Shown one piece after another: positions 1 through 11,443 of a stretch of DNA of 64,000 nt. The stretch's first letter is position 1; every line of letters begins with the position of its first letter. Position numbers and translations under genes: made by a program. The notes beneath the pieces were generated by a model, which made no database searches, was not told where the DNA came from, and saw nothing but the letters and a program-made list of their open reading frames with translations. This stretch comes from Diphasiastrum complanatum (taxonomy: Eukaryota; Streptophyta; Lycopodiopsida; Lycopodiales; Lycopodiaceae), in contig CM055093.1 in NCBI GenBank assembly GCA_029204225.1, forward strand, positions 46,050,338 to 46,114,337, in the 5' to 3' direction.

Positions 1-322
1 AGAGTTAGTGTCAGGGTTAGATATTAGGATTAGGTCTAGGATTAAGAGTGAGTACAATACTGACCTGTATCAGCTTTAGAGTATAGTACTGACCTGCTGT
101 ATGGACCTGTCAGACTGTATAAGAATTAGTATTGTGAAAAATCAATTTTTGATAATCAAGAGTAGTTGAGAATGATAATTCATGATGAATTTAGGTATGA
201 AATTGAATTAGATCAATGCTGATCCATAGGATGACCAATCAATCAATGTTTAACAATATTCTAAATTTGTTTCAGACCTTAATTTATCTCTGGAAACCAT
301 TTTCAAGTGGCACACACACACA

Positions 323-366
<44 letters not shown>

Positions 367-827
367 TACATTATTTAATGTGACATGTATACTAATATTG
401 ATTTGTACTTGTCACAACTACAAAAAAAAGGAGCAGACGGTGATTGTGGACGACAAAAAAGAAGAAGCATTGGAACTACTAGAACTTTAAAAAAAAAAAC
501 TTTATAGTTCCTATGCTGCGAAAATAGATTTTAATGTATTTAAGAGTGTTGAACTTGAAGTGATGTACAAAATAATGCACTATGAGATGCTTTAAGTTCC
601 AATAGTAAGACTCTGATAGTGAGCTTTACTAGACTTGATTTAAGTTACATACTTATGACGTGCCTTAGGCTGAACTTATGGAATATGCTTAGTGTCGCTT
701 TGGTGGCAACTCTATGTTGAATGTTTGGGCCAGTAACATTTCTGTGTTTTTGTGTTGTACGTACCGTAATTTTTTATGTACTAATAAGGTTTAGTGAATT
801 CCCTTGGCTTTAGCTTGGTTCTTTTTG

Positions 828-830
<3 letters not shown>
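1..830. other. Non-coding sequence, no gene seen
   Basis: AT-rich sequence with short degenerate TTAGG/TTAGA-like words in the first 60 bases and a CA microsatellite at 311-364. I see no supported open frame, splice pattern or transposon end. Confidence 0.5.
311..364. repeat. (CA)n microsatellite
   Basis: Dinucleotide array interrupted once by an extra A near 325. Any open frames here are products of the repeat. Confidence 0.95.

Positions 831-869
<39 letters not shown>
831..869. repeat. (CT)n microsatellite
   Basis: Uninterrupted CT array. Ser-Leu and Arg-Glu open frames across it in several phases are repeat artefacts. Confidence 0.95.
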
Positions 870-872
<3 letters not shown>

Positions 873-2200
873 GTGTTCTCTTCTATGATGTTTTTTTGGC
901 TCGAATGTCTGCGCCAGGATTCCTTCGGTGTGGCGCGCTTTACCTCTGCCTTTTTGTTAGTAGTTTCGGTTTGGAGCGGCGGTCTGATGGCTGCATTCTT
1001 CACGCCTTTTATTTATCTCTGCTCTACTGGTTTCCTGCGCTTCTCTTTGCTTTCGCTTTGTTTCTGTGGAGGTGGTTTGCTGCATTTTTTGGTGGTTTTC
1101 TGGAGCTGCGGGACTGTGGTGCTTTCATTCTGGCAGTTGTTTTCTCTTCTTCTTCGATGGCTTCTGATAAGGTGTTCTCTTCCGATTGTTGTTGTTTTTG
1201 TAGTACGTAGTTTACTGATTTTTGCATAGGATTTTTAAGAGTCTTCTTTGTTCTTCACTTCTTCCTTGTTGATGGTACGATGGAGGCTCTCTACTTGGCT
1301 TTCTACTGATCTCTGTTGCTGTGGGACTGATTGGAGCTTTCTTCTACTGGCTTTTTCTTTTTCTTTTTGTGCTATGGCTTCTGATAAGGTTTTTTCTTTT
1401 TCCTAATGCTGTTTTTTGGTTTCTTTGTTGTTGATGCTTTGTTTTTTCTGAGCTGAATAGGTTTTTTCTTTGCTTCTTGTTCTGTTTGTATGTTTTTGGG
1501 AATGGTTTTATGTTTTATGACTTATTGTTTGCTGAACTTGTTCATTTTTTTGCTCTGAGGCTTGTAGTTGACTTCTTTATGCTTCCCTGTTACTTTCATG
1601 ATTCTGGTTTTGATGGTTCAGGGTATGAGTTTTTCTTCTACTTGTTTTATAGTTTAAATTTCTTTTTGAGGTTACCCCTGTTGTTATAGTTAATGTGTAT
1701 TTGGCTGAGTTCTTTTTTACTAACTTTTGATCTCTTTAAGTATCCGTTTTTTCTTTTTTTTGGCATTTCGTTTTTTTAGTTCGTGGTTTGAGAAACTTTA
1801 GATTTTTCGTACTACTGTCTATATGGTTTTATTTGACTTATGTGGGTTTTAGATACTTCTTTTACTTTCGTGTATCCGTTTTTGACGGTGACTTTTTCTT
1901 GTTCTTTTACGTAGTCTTAGATTTTGTTAAAGTGTTTTCCAACAACTGTTTCTTTAGTTTGTTACTAATTTATGGGAGTCCCCTGTTGTTTTAGAATGTG
2001 GGAATTCGGCTGCGTTATGTTTTACCTTCGTTTAAAGTTCTTATTTGTCTGGTCTTTCCATAATTTAGTTTTTCATTTTTCTGTGTTTTATGGAAAAAGT
2101 TACTTGGTGTGTTTTCCATGTAACAGTTCTTTGTTCTTCTTACTTCTCTCATTATTATTATTTTTATTTGCGTTACTGTTTTTCCAACTTATGTACAGTT
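870..2200. other. T-skewed tract with degenerate internal repeats
   Basis: About 1.3 kb in which T greatly exceeds A on the plus strand. Short words recur: GGCTTCTGATAAGGT near 1160 and 1378, CCCCTGTTGTT near 1677 and 1981, and TATCCGTTTTT near 1741 and 1875. This suggests old tandem duplication. The Phe/Leu-rich open frames look like consequences of the composition, and no known protein motif is visible. Confidence 0.5.
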
Positions 2201-2224
2201 TTGCGCATGTGTATGGGTGCATCC

Positions 2225-2345
2225 ATGCATCCTCCTCCCCTCACCCATGCATACACATTTGTTGAACTAAAAAATTGGGGAGGAAGATGCATCTGTGGGA
2301 AAAAGGATGCATTACCCTCCTCCCCATGCATGCATATTGGACAGC
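2225..2345. repeat. Hairpin-forming GGAGG/ATGCATCC repeats
   Basis: ATGCATCCTCCTCCCC (about 2227-2242) is nearly complemented by GGGGAGGAAGATGCAT (about 2277-2292). A direct second copy of the first arm, GGATGCATTACCCTCC, follows near 2306. The block ends in CATGCATGCAT. It could be a small foldback element or overlapping RY (CATGCA) motifs. Confidence 0.45.
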
Positions 2346-2394
2346 CTAATTTTGAAATTCAAAACACAACCAACTTTTAATTAATGACTAATGG

Positions 2395-2478
<84 letters not shown>

Positions 2479-2497
2479 CCACCTTTCCATCATTAAC

Positions 2498-2535
<38 letters not shown>

Positions 2536-2550
2536 CCACCTTTCCATCTT
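2395..2550. repeat. Compound (CT)n(CA)n microsatellite with duplicated spacer
   Basis: A CT array (to 2443) runs straight into CA (to 2477). The 17-base spacer AACCACCTTTCCATCAT is followed by a second CA array (2500-2534) and a second copy of the spacer. The (CA)n-plus-spacer module was therefore duplicated. Confidence 0.9.
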
Positions 2551-2756
2551 TCCATCATTAGATTTTGGTGTCCAGTCTATTATTGTCATGCTGCCACACA
2601 TATGTTAAATTTAACCGCCTATCTCTTACTCTCTTTCTTGGTTTTTTTCTCTATCTCGCAAGATCTGCATGGTTTTCAACAGCTCGCTTTTTTCTTGGTC
2701 TTGGTCTTGCTCTGTACCTCGCGAGCTGTGCACGAAGTCTCCATCATCAGCTAGCG

Positions 2757-3044
2757 ATGGATCCCGAAAGAGAGGGAGAGAGAGAAATATGGTGTCTGCT
2801 CTTGTGGTAGAAGGATAGACTAATGAAGAAGAAGATCGACTTCTGGCTACATCAGGCTTTCCTGTTGTTGGCGTGCAAGAATTTGCAGACTCTGAGAGCC
2901 TGCTGTGAAGAAGCTCCAGAAGGAAGATGTTAAAGAAAGAAATCCAAGCTAGGAGGTTTGAGTTTATGAGATTAAGTACTCCTATCTTTAGAGGCATCAA
3001 AAGAAAAGGCTACAAGATTCATACACCAATTCAGAGGAAAACGT
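2757..3044 (+). pseudogene. DEAD-box RNA helicase 29/DDX54-like N-terminal fragment, part 1
   Basis: A decayed copy of the start of a plant RH29 (DDX54/Dbp10-like) helicase, a nucleolar ribosome-biogenesis RNA helicase family. The visible homology is a basic linker followed by FRGIKRKGYKIHTPIQRKT, which contains the Q motif (GYxxxTPIQ) and the family-specific FxxIKRKGYKxPTPIQRK context. The frame runs from about 2789 and is broken by in-frame stops near 2816 and 2906. An ATG at 2757 follows a CT-rich leader, but its frame closes after 17 codons. The fragment ends where an LTR retrotransposon begins; the homology resumes at 5257 in the same frame once the element is removed. It is a pseudogene because of the stops and the damaged Walker A motif downstream. 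I am fairly sure of the family and less sure of the exact paralogue. Confidence 0.75.
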
Positions 3045-3698
3045 TGTGAGAGATTTCAACTAGTTTAGTCTAGTTTAGTCACATTTTGGTAAATTGTCAA
3101 TAAGAGGCCAAAACTCATTTTAGACTTAGAGATTAACTATTTGAAGTTATATTAGTTTAAAATACATTTAATAAACACTTTTTGAAAGTGTGGGAAAGTT
3201 GGTAGTCGAGTTTGAGAGAGATTCAAATTTGAACTTTGGATATATTGAATCTAGACCCAAAAATAGTAGGGTTTACATTTTGGAGAGAAAGCCAAGTGGC
3301 CAAATAGGGTTTGGAAACTCTATAAAAGGATGTAACTCGTGGAGAGACACATCTTCTCTCTTCTATCTCTCATTTCATCATTACACATGGTTCTCTTTGG
3401 GTTCTATTACTCATTGGTGCACTATCTTGGTGTTATCTTGCAATCTTGTGTGTAGAATGCTCATTTATTGCTATTTTTGGTTCCACACGTGTGAAATACA
3501 GTAGGATACTGTAATTGTACGGACAGAGAACATATTTTGTGTTTTGGTTCATGTTTGATCAATATCTCTTAGAGTTTGCATCTCATTTTGTATGTAGATG
3601 CTGATTTTTCTACATTGGCAGGATTGTTGGTTTGCTCCTTATTGTAACCAAAGATCAGGGACATGGATTGAATCTTGAATGATCTGAAATCATTCACA
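3045..3698 (+). repeat. 5' LTR of the short element
   Basis: TG...CA borders. A CTATAAAAGG TATA box sits at 3320-3329 inside a U3-like region, and a perfect CACACGTGTG palindrome at 3484-3493. I count about 24 substitutions and no indels against the 3' LTR (about 96% identity), so the insertion is not recent. Confidence 0.9.
3320..3329 (+). promoter_or_regulatory. LTR TATA box
   Basis: CTATAAAAGG inside the 5' LTR; the same sequence is retained in the 3' LTR near 4878. It is the likely start signal for the element transcript. Confidence 0.6.
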
Positions 3699-3712
3699 TG
3701 GTATCAGAGCTC
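3699..3712 (+). other. Primer binding site (tRNA-iMet)
   Basis: TGGTATCAGAGCTC directly follows the terminal CA of the 5' LTR. It matches the plant initiator tRNA-Met 3' end used by many plant retrotransposons. Confidence 0.9.
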
Positions 3713-4592
3713 TTGTGTTTCAGGTTATGAAAGGATCAGCCATCTTTAGCAAGGATTTGGAGGAGTTACCAATGCTAGAGCATGCTAGATTGATCGAAGT
3801 CATTTGTTGACATTCAAGAGAGTGCTTTGTGCATTGGAACAGGTTGAAAGAGAAGATCAGGTCACTTCAACATGACTACAAGTGGTGGATTTATGTTGGA
3901 AAGCAATGATAGGCTTATCTGACAAAGATGTTATGGATCTATTTTTGCAGCTTATTGAAAACTCAAGTAAGGTCAAAGGAGCAGAAAAGAAGTGTTTTTC
4001 AAGTTTACTTTACTTGTTCTATCTCATGTTTGAGCTATTTCATGAGGATGTGTGCAAATTGTCAAGATATGGACAAACTAGCTACATTGTCTTGCAATAT
4101 CTTATTGTTGGAGTTGTACTAGCATTCTTGGCTGGTTTTGCTGATGGAAATGAAGCTATTGGAGGTTCATTATGTCATTCATTCATGGCCAAGTCATCAA
4201 GTGTTGATGATATCTTGTGGCAAGATGGAGATGGAGGCTCATTCATGGAGTTTTATGGTGGAGACATATCAAGAAACAAAGTTGGAGGAGACAAGCAAGC
4301 AAATGGTCATCACTCACATTTATTGTTTGGTTGCTGTAATTTTTCAGAGAGTTCAAAGTTTGAAACATGGAGAAATCTTTTCATTCGCATTCTATTTGTT
4401 TCTTCATGTTCTAGTTATATCTTGATGTGTAAAATTGATGTAAGAAATAGTGAAGCATCCAATTTGGACACTATTCTCTATATTAATTATGAAAGATACT
4501 TTAGAACCTTAGAAAGGAGATCTATATTTAGGATGGAGATCATTATAAAGTTGGATCAAAGTTCTATTGTCAAAACTATGCCAAAACTAGTT

Positions 4593-4602
4593 GAAGAGGG
4601 AG
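4593..4602 (+). other. Polypurine tract
   Basis: GAAGAGGGAG directly before the TG of the 3' LTR, the expected plus-strand primer. Confidence 0.75.
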
Positions 4603-5256
4603 TGTGAGAGATTTCAATTAGTTTAGTCTAGTTTAGTCACATTTTGGTAAATTGTCAATAAGAGGCCAAAACTCATATTAGACTTAAAGATAAACTATTT
4701 GAAGTTATATTAGTTTAAAATACATTCAATAAACACTTTTTGAAAGTGTTGGAAAGTTGGTAGTCAAGTTTGAGAGAGATTCAAATTTGAACTTTGGGTA
4801 CATTGAATCTAGACCCAAAAATAGTAGGGTTTACATTTTGGAGGGAAAGCCAAGTGGCCAAATAGGGTTTGGAAACTCTATAAAAGGATGTAGCTCGTGG
4901 AGAGACACATCTTCTCTCTTCTATCTCTCATTTCATCATTATACATGGTTCTCTTTGGGTTCAACTACTCATTGGTGCACTATCTTGGTGTTATCTTGCA
5001 ATCTTGTGTGTAGAATGCTCATTTATTGCTATTTTCGGTTCCACACGTGTGAAATATAGTAGGCTACTGTAATTGTACGGACAACAAACATATTTTATGT
5101 TTTGGTTCATGTTTGATCAATATCTCTTAGAGTTTGCATCTCATTTTGTATGTAGATGCTGATTTTTCTACATTGGCAGGATTGTTGGTTTGCTCCTTAT
5201 TGTAACCAAAGATCAAGGACATGGATTGGATCTTGAATGATCTGAAATCCTTCACA
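4603..5256 (+). repeat. 3' LTR of the short element
   Basis: Same length as the 5' LTR with the same TG...CA borders. It is followed by AACGC, the second copy of the target duplication. Confidence 0.9.
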
Positions 5257-5370
5257 AACGCTTCCAAGGATACTAGTGGATTATAATATTGTGGCCATGG
5301 CTCGGACAAGCTCTGAAAAAATGGCTGTTTTTCTCATTTCTGTTTTGGAAAAACTAAAGATTCATTTTGC
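5257..5370 (+). pseudogene. DEAD-box RNA helicase 29/DDX54-like fragment, part 2
   Basis: Continues the helicase homology interrupted at 3044: a Leu-Pro-x-Ile-Leu stretch, then VVAMARTSSEKMA in place of the family's AMARTGSGKTA, then AVFLISVLEKLK. The Walker A glycines and the GKT are lost, so an ATPase from this copy could not work. Homology fades after about 5365, at an intron or a break. The following 1.5 kb shows no further helicase motif. Confidence 0.7.
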
Positions 5371-5783
5371 ATTTTGCATTTTCCTGCTGAATTATGTCAT
5401 TTTATCTTTGATTGATCATATCAGTACCCCATGAGATGGCATTTTAGATCAGTATTAGATCAGACAAAATGATTTAATTGAAAAATATAGTGGTCTAAAA
5501 ATATAGAGGCCAACGCTATCGTCGCTCCTTTGTTCAAATTCCAGCCATCAAAATTTTTGGCTTGCAAGTTTTCAGACTGGACATTTGAGGAATCGGTGAT
5601 TGGTGACAATGCGAGATTGCAGAGCACTACTTCAGATTCCAGAGTGATGCTGATCCTATTTTCTTACGTTGTTATGGCTAATTTTTTTTTTCTTGCTAAC
5701 AATGTGCATTGCAATAGTATTGTTGAAGAGTTTTGCATTTTTTGGGACCCTAAACGTAGCTTTGAAGGCTGGTGAGAGCCGAC

Positions 5784-5854
<71 letters not shown>

Positions 5855-6979
5855 TCGCGTTCTCTCTCTCGGGCGCATTTGCTACTCTCTTTGAAGAAAC
5901 CTTCCTCTATGCCTATTGTGCAATTTTGTCGATTGCAACACTTGCAACAGTTACAAGTGTGTCAGATAATGTACCTCAAGCCCGAGTAGATCTGGCACTC
6001 CACTGATGGATGCAGATGTATCAAGAACAATGGACGTCCACTATAGAAGTTAGTAAGTAATTATCGTGAGGGACGAGAGGCAATTATCTGTAAAGTTTAT
6101 TTTATATGGTTTTACACCTGTGTTGATCATTAATAAAAAAGCCAAATCACGTCGATCTTGCACCAGATTCGATTCGACTCATGATTTGAGTTCCTCAAGT
6201 TTGGAGTAGAAGGATTCAAAAGTTGGAAAGGAATCAATTTTACGAATGTTTTACATGTAGGAGACAACATCAAGCTAAAAGACGTGGCAGGTTTTGTTCT
6301 CCACATGCAAATTGTAAAAGAAAGATTTGTGACAAGACTTTAGTCCAAACCAAGAGATCTTATTACTACTTCAACAAATACCATGGAGCATAAGTCTATT
6401 TGTATGATAGATCATATGATGGAACCAACTCCATAAATGTACACGCTATAGAGACTCCAAAGTTTGAAAGTTAGACCTTTGTTAGAATGACAAACTCCGA
6501 GAGAAGTCGGTTGCAAACTGGATAACGTTTAGACCACAACTTTAAAGAGAGAAAGTTGCATTCATCGTTTTAGTTTGTGAAGAACTGAATGTAGAAGCCT
6601 TTCCTTTTAGAATTCGCGATTTGGTCTCCAAGTAATGCAGACAAAGGCGAGGTGGGAGGGATTGTTGGCTAGCTCTATTAGCCTCAAGCTATTTGCAGCA
6701 GCTCAATTGAATTCTGATTCATGAACCACATACATGAATATAATTAGGCTGAATGGTGTATGAATATATTATAGCTGCTTGGCTGGTTATTTCGTATTCA
6801 CATTGCAGCCTAGGCCCGTGAAACAATTTTAGACCCGTGAAACAAGGGGCTGTTATTTTCATTAGAAATTAGTGATTTGCAAGCAATTAGCACTAAGGTA
6901 TATTCTCCTTAATAATGTACACATAGGATTTTCAGGTTGTGTAAATTCGCATAATTAGATTCCTAAATGCTGCAAACAG

Positions 6980-6980
<1 letters not shown>
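5371..6980. other. Intergenic, no gene identified
   Basis: Contains a CT array (5789-5851) and unassigned sequence. An open stretch near 6180-6320 encodes a Trp/Lys-containing segment followed by a GDN motif, but it resembles no family convincingly and stops soon after. Confidence 0.4.
5789..5851. repeat. (CT)n microsatellite
   Basis: Uninterrupted CT array of about 62 bases. Confidence 0.95.

Positions 6981-6981
<1 letters not shown>

Positions 6982-7037
<56 letters not shown>
6982..7037. repeat. (GA)n microsatellite
   Basis: Uninterrupted GA array. Confidence 0.95.
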
Positions 7038-7077
7038 CACAAGTTTTTTGAGATCCATACACACCTTCCCAAGATTG

Positions 7078-7165
7078 CTTCACCGCGTCAAAACCATCCT
7101 CATCTTCAACACACACACCACGTCAAAACCATCCTCACCGCGTCAAAACCATCCTGATATTCAAG
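7078..7165. repeat. Short tandem CGCGTCAAAACCATCCT repeats
   Basis: Three imperfect copies of CACCGCGTCAAAACCATCCT lie within about 85 bases directly after the GA array. Confidence 0.7.
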
Positions 7166-7887
7166 TTGAAAGAAAAATGAAAATAGTGTTGACACACATT
7201 ACTAGACTCTATTTAGTTATTTGCTTGGATTTAAATTTTTTTGTAAGTACGTGTTATTAATGCTTTTATCAATAAAAGTATTAAAATAACGACTTGAATT
7301 CAAAAAGTCATAACTACAATACTTTTATACTCTTCGAGCTGATTTTAGCAAGTATATGCATGACAATATTTGATTTCAGTTTGACTGAGATTTTTAAAGA
7401 TCATATCAAATAGATAAAGTTTTACGGCTTTTACGATATTTCTTAACTTTCTTTCAAGTTAAATATATGCTAAGTATGAGCTCCGATTCAAGTGATGTAA
7501 AAAGCAACATTGCTCTTATTTTTTAGTTCTTTGCATTGACTATATGGATGATTAGCTTAAAGTATTCTTAATATGTGACCCATAATCAAGCATATATGTC
7601 TGTTATCTTTTCTCAGATTGAATTGATACAAAAAGCCTAATTACTCAATTCTAAGCGAGCTAACAAAATTTATGTGGTTGTACATATTCCGAAACATTGA
7701 TTTTGGATCCCCAAACCTGTAATTTGTCTCTCACTCTCTTAATACAAGTTTAAAGCCTACTTAAGCTAATTTTTGATGTATTTGATTGTTTTCCAATGTT
7801 TGATATAAATCCTGATGGGCTTTTGTTTCAATTTTTGTAGGTGTTTTTGCATTTGAGGGAGTGATTCCATGACTGGGAGCTCATTCC
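7166..7887. other. AT-rich non-coding, probably Helitron 5' part
   Basis: No protein homology is seen. It ends in a splice-acceptor-like TTTTTGTAG at about 7832-7840, just before Rep-like coding sequence. A Helitron 5' TC end could lie here or further upstream, but I cannot place it. Confidence 0.35.
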
Positions 7888-9367
7888 TCTAGCGACATAG
7901 GAACGCGAGTAGTTTTGCCGTCTTCATACATCGGTTCACCGCGTCATATGCATCAGCAATACCAAGATGCTATGGCCATCGTTAGGGAGTTGGGTTCTCC
8001 CGATTTGTTTATCACGATGACGGCGAACCCAAATTGGTTGGAGGTGAGGAGAGAGTTGCGATTCTAGTATAAAGTTGCAGATAGGCCTGATTTGGTATCG
8101 AGGGTTTTTAGCATGAAGCTTCAGCATTTGATCGACCTACTGAAGAATGATAGTATTTTTGGACGGATTATAGGGAGGCTGCATATTGTGGAATTCTAGA
8201 AGAGAGGATTGCATCACGCCCACCTTTTATTTATATTGGAAGAGCAGAGCAAACCCATCATGGTTGGAGATTACGATCGTATTGTGTGTGCAGAGAATCC
8301 TGTGAAGGAGGAAGATCCGGAGTTGTATGAGATAGTGACAAAATCTATAATGCACGGTCCATGCAAAACATCTTTTTCAAATGCCCAGTGCATGAAGGAT
8401 GCAAAATGCTCAAAGAACTACCCAAGGAATTTCATTGATGAAACATCGGTGGTGAAGGGGTATGTTTCATATAGGCGGAGGGAGAACGGAGTGACAGTGC
8501 ATTCACATGGAGTAGAGTTAGATAATAGGTGGGTTGTACCGTACAACAGGTGGTTGACACTACATTTTCAGTGCAACTTGAACGTGGAGGTATGTATACA
8601 TATATGTAGTGTGAAGTATTTGTACAAGTACGTGTACAAGGGACCTGATATGATTACGACAGGGGCTATAGAGGGCGGTGGTTAGACATCAGGATGGGTG
8701 GATGAGATAGAGCAATTTTTTAATGCTCGATACTTATCAGCCAATGAGTCATGTTGGCGATTGTTGGGGCTTTCTATGGGTGCTCATAAGCCTATGGTGA
8801 CCCGGTTGGCAGTTCATCTCCTTGGACAAGAATTGGTGTACTTCAGTGAGGGAGTGGATTTAGAGGAGGTTGTAGATGGGCATTTAGGTACCACTTTGAC
8901 AATATTCTTTGAGCTGAACAGAAGTGGTGATTCGGAGGCTCGAGAGTTGTTGTACCAGGACTTGCCGAGGCAGTATTGGTACAACAAGAGAACGCGTAGG
9001 TGGACCCGTCGAATCAACATATAGATGACCCCTATCGCATGTATTTTGTACACCCCTCTGAAGGGGAGAAGTTCTATATGCGAGTTCTTCTGGCTCATGT
9101 CAGAGGTGCAACCAGCTTTGAAGACTTGCGCATGGCTGATGGTGAGTTATTTCAGTCGTTTAGAGATGCTTGCAGACACAGACTTTTGATAAATGATGCA
9201 AATGAGTGGAGTAGTTGCTTGCACGAGGCAATGTCATGGGGCACTCCGTCGCAGCTTCATCTCATGTTCGTTGTGCTTCTTTTGACATGTGCCCCTTTAG
9301 ACTCGTTGGAGCTATGGAGGATATCTTCGGACGATAGTCCGCGTTTGCGTCGAAAGGTTGTCCAATG
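7888..9367 (+). pseudogene. Helitron Rep (HUH) region, decayed
   Basis: Degenerate N-terminal part of a plant RepHel transposase for rolling-circle transposition. In order: GSPRHMHQQYQDAMA and SPDLFITMTANPNW (7933-8035, Helitron-like N domain); the HUH motif as GLHHAHLLF (8205-8231); a Cys-rich KCSKNYPR segment (about 8404-8430); YLYKYVYKG (8617-8643), the region of the catalytic Tyr motif; ARYLSANESCWRL and HLLGQELVYF (8725-8845); and after a frame change near 9010, YRMYFVHPSEGEKFYMRVLL and VRGATSFEDLR (9030-9140). In-frame TAGs occur near 8068, 8198 and 8683. The PIF1 helicase half is absent. The upstream start is unclear. Confidence 0.85.
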
Positions 9368-9741
9368 AAATGTCCAGAAATCTTTCAAAGATGCGGGAAT
9401 AACTTCGTTTGGTCTGATATTACAAGTAAAGAATCACAAGGAAAACTATGAGACATGCCAAGGGAGGAGCTGTCTCTATTGCACTCTCGCGAAGCTCAGT
9501 ACGGTCTATCATGGCTTAAGCAGGAGATCTCTCTCTAGGAGCTCAACTTAGGAGCTTAACTCGATATGAAACATAAGCTTTTCAAAGTACATATGATTTT
9601 CAAAAGCGTGTGCTTCTGATATACATGGAGCACATCCTCTTCACTGTGAAACAATACTTTTAGAGGTGTCTTCTTCTTATATACACAGAGCAAATCTTTT
9701 TCATCCAAAAACTATTGTTTATCTTGAATGGTCCCTTTCAG

Positions 9742-9916
9742 CCCTGATGTGGAAAAAGATGTGATACCTACTCGCAACGAGCTTGATATAGGCATCGTTG
9801 CAACTCGATCTAACAAGAATGATGATTCAAGGAGAGCCTTATTATACACAACTAAGAACAATCTGCCAGTTAAGATGGCCACTGCAACAACTTATTTGAT
9901 GTCCTCAATTTGCCAG
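9742..9916 (+). other. Exon-like segment inside the Helitron
   Basis: A 175 bp open segment bounded by a good acceptor (TCCCTTTCAG, to 9741) and a good donor (CAG/GTGAGT at 9917). It encodes a hydrophilic stretch starting PDVEKDVIPTRNELD and ending LMSSICQ. I do not recognise the family. Its position between the Rep remnant and the Helitron 3' end makes a captured host exon plausible. Confidence 0.35.
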
Positions 9917-10055
9917 GTGAGTGGTGAGACAAACTTTATGATGCCATAGCTGATTTCACTACCACCTGGTGCAGTCCTTGCAAAGTTTTGGTGTCATTTT
10001 TTCCTGATCTCTCAAAGAATATGCATCCCAACATTCATGAAAGCTGTGTTATTTA
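9916..10055 (+). pseudogene. Thioredoxin h-like fragment
   Basis: One frame (with an early TGA) reads GEW, stop, DKLYDAIADFTTTWCSPCK and then VLVSFFPDLSKNMHPNI before a TAG at 10053. This follows the thioredoxin h layout: EEW..KL helix, the beta strand VADF, active site WC-x-P-C, then the helix to xxFFxDLSKK. The active site is WCSPC (9967-9981) instead of WCGPC, and about ten residues before the strand are missing. The rest of the fold is absent. It lies upstream of the Helitron 3' terminus, so capture by the Helitron is likely. The family match rests on about 35 residues. Confidence 0.6.
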
Positions 10056-11176
<1,121 letters not shown>

Positions 11177-11214
11177 TAAACATGCACACAACACACACAC
11201 ATACACACACTTTC

Positions 11215-11342
11215 AGCTCAAATTTTTCCGAAGACTCGATTTTTTTTTCCCAAAGACTTAAATTTTTTTCGAAGACTCAAATTTTTTTTGAAGGCTCAAA
11301 TTTTTCATTAGGCTCGAATTATTCCGAGGACTCAAATGTTTG
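11215..11342. repeat. Degenerate tandem repeat, GACTCAAATTTTT unit
   Basis: Five to six imperfect copies of a roughly 20-26 bp unit resembling (G)ACTCAAATTTTTTTCGAAG lie end to end. Confidence 0.7.
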
Positions 11343-11415
11343 ATATTCGAGATGCGAGATGTGCAAGATCGGCCACCATCCAAATCATCGGCCGACACCC
11401 AGATCGGCCTCCATT

Positions 11416-11443
11416 GCCCGTCAACGACGGGCACTCTTTACTA

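Larger units (their letters stand above)
3045..5256 (+). mobile_element. Complete short non-autonomous LTR retrotransposon
   Basis: Two direct LTRs of exactly 654 bp (3045-3698 and 4603-5256) start TG and end CA. A tRNA-iMet primer site follows the first directly, and a purine tract precedes the second. The interior is only 904 bp and encodes no recognisable gag or pol. A 241-codon open frame there (3882-4607) resembles no retroelement protein I know and runs into the LTR. The target duplication is AACGT/AACGC with one mismatch. The element interrupts the RH29-like pseudogene exactly at QRK/T, and removing it restores the helicase frame. It would depend on a helper for replication. Confidence 0.9.

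Noticed and set aside
1-60. Telomere-like TTAGG words at the window start
   Set aside because: The plant telomere unit is TTTAGGG; here the words are irregular and too few to be a telomeric array.
311-364. CRISPR-like or other prokaryotic repeat systems
   Set aside because: All direct repeats are microsatellites, LTRs, LINE copies or leader repeats; none has regular spacers, and the window is eukaryotic.
794-1229. Two overlapping plus-strand frames of about 140 codons after a CT array
   Set aside because: They share the microsatellite, run in two phases at once, and are Phe/Leu/Ser-rich because the tract is T-rich. No motif supports either.
3882-4607. 241-codon frame inside the short LTR element
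   Set aside because: No gag, protease, RT or integrase motif; it starts away from the primer site and ends inside the 3' LTR. Most likely open by chance.
6180-6330. B3-domain-like or zinc-finger-transposase-like segment (GFKSWKGINF...GDN)
   Set aside because: Only a few residues agree with any family, and stops follow soon. Too weak to call.
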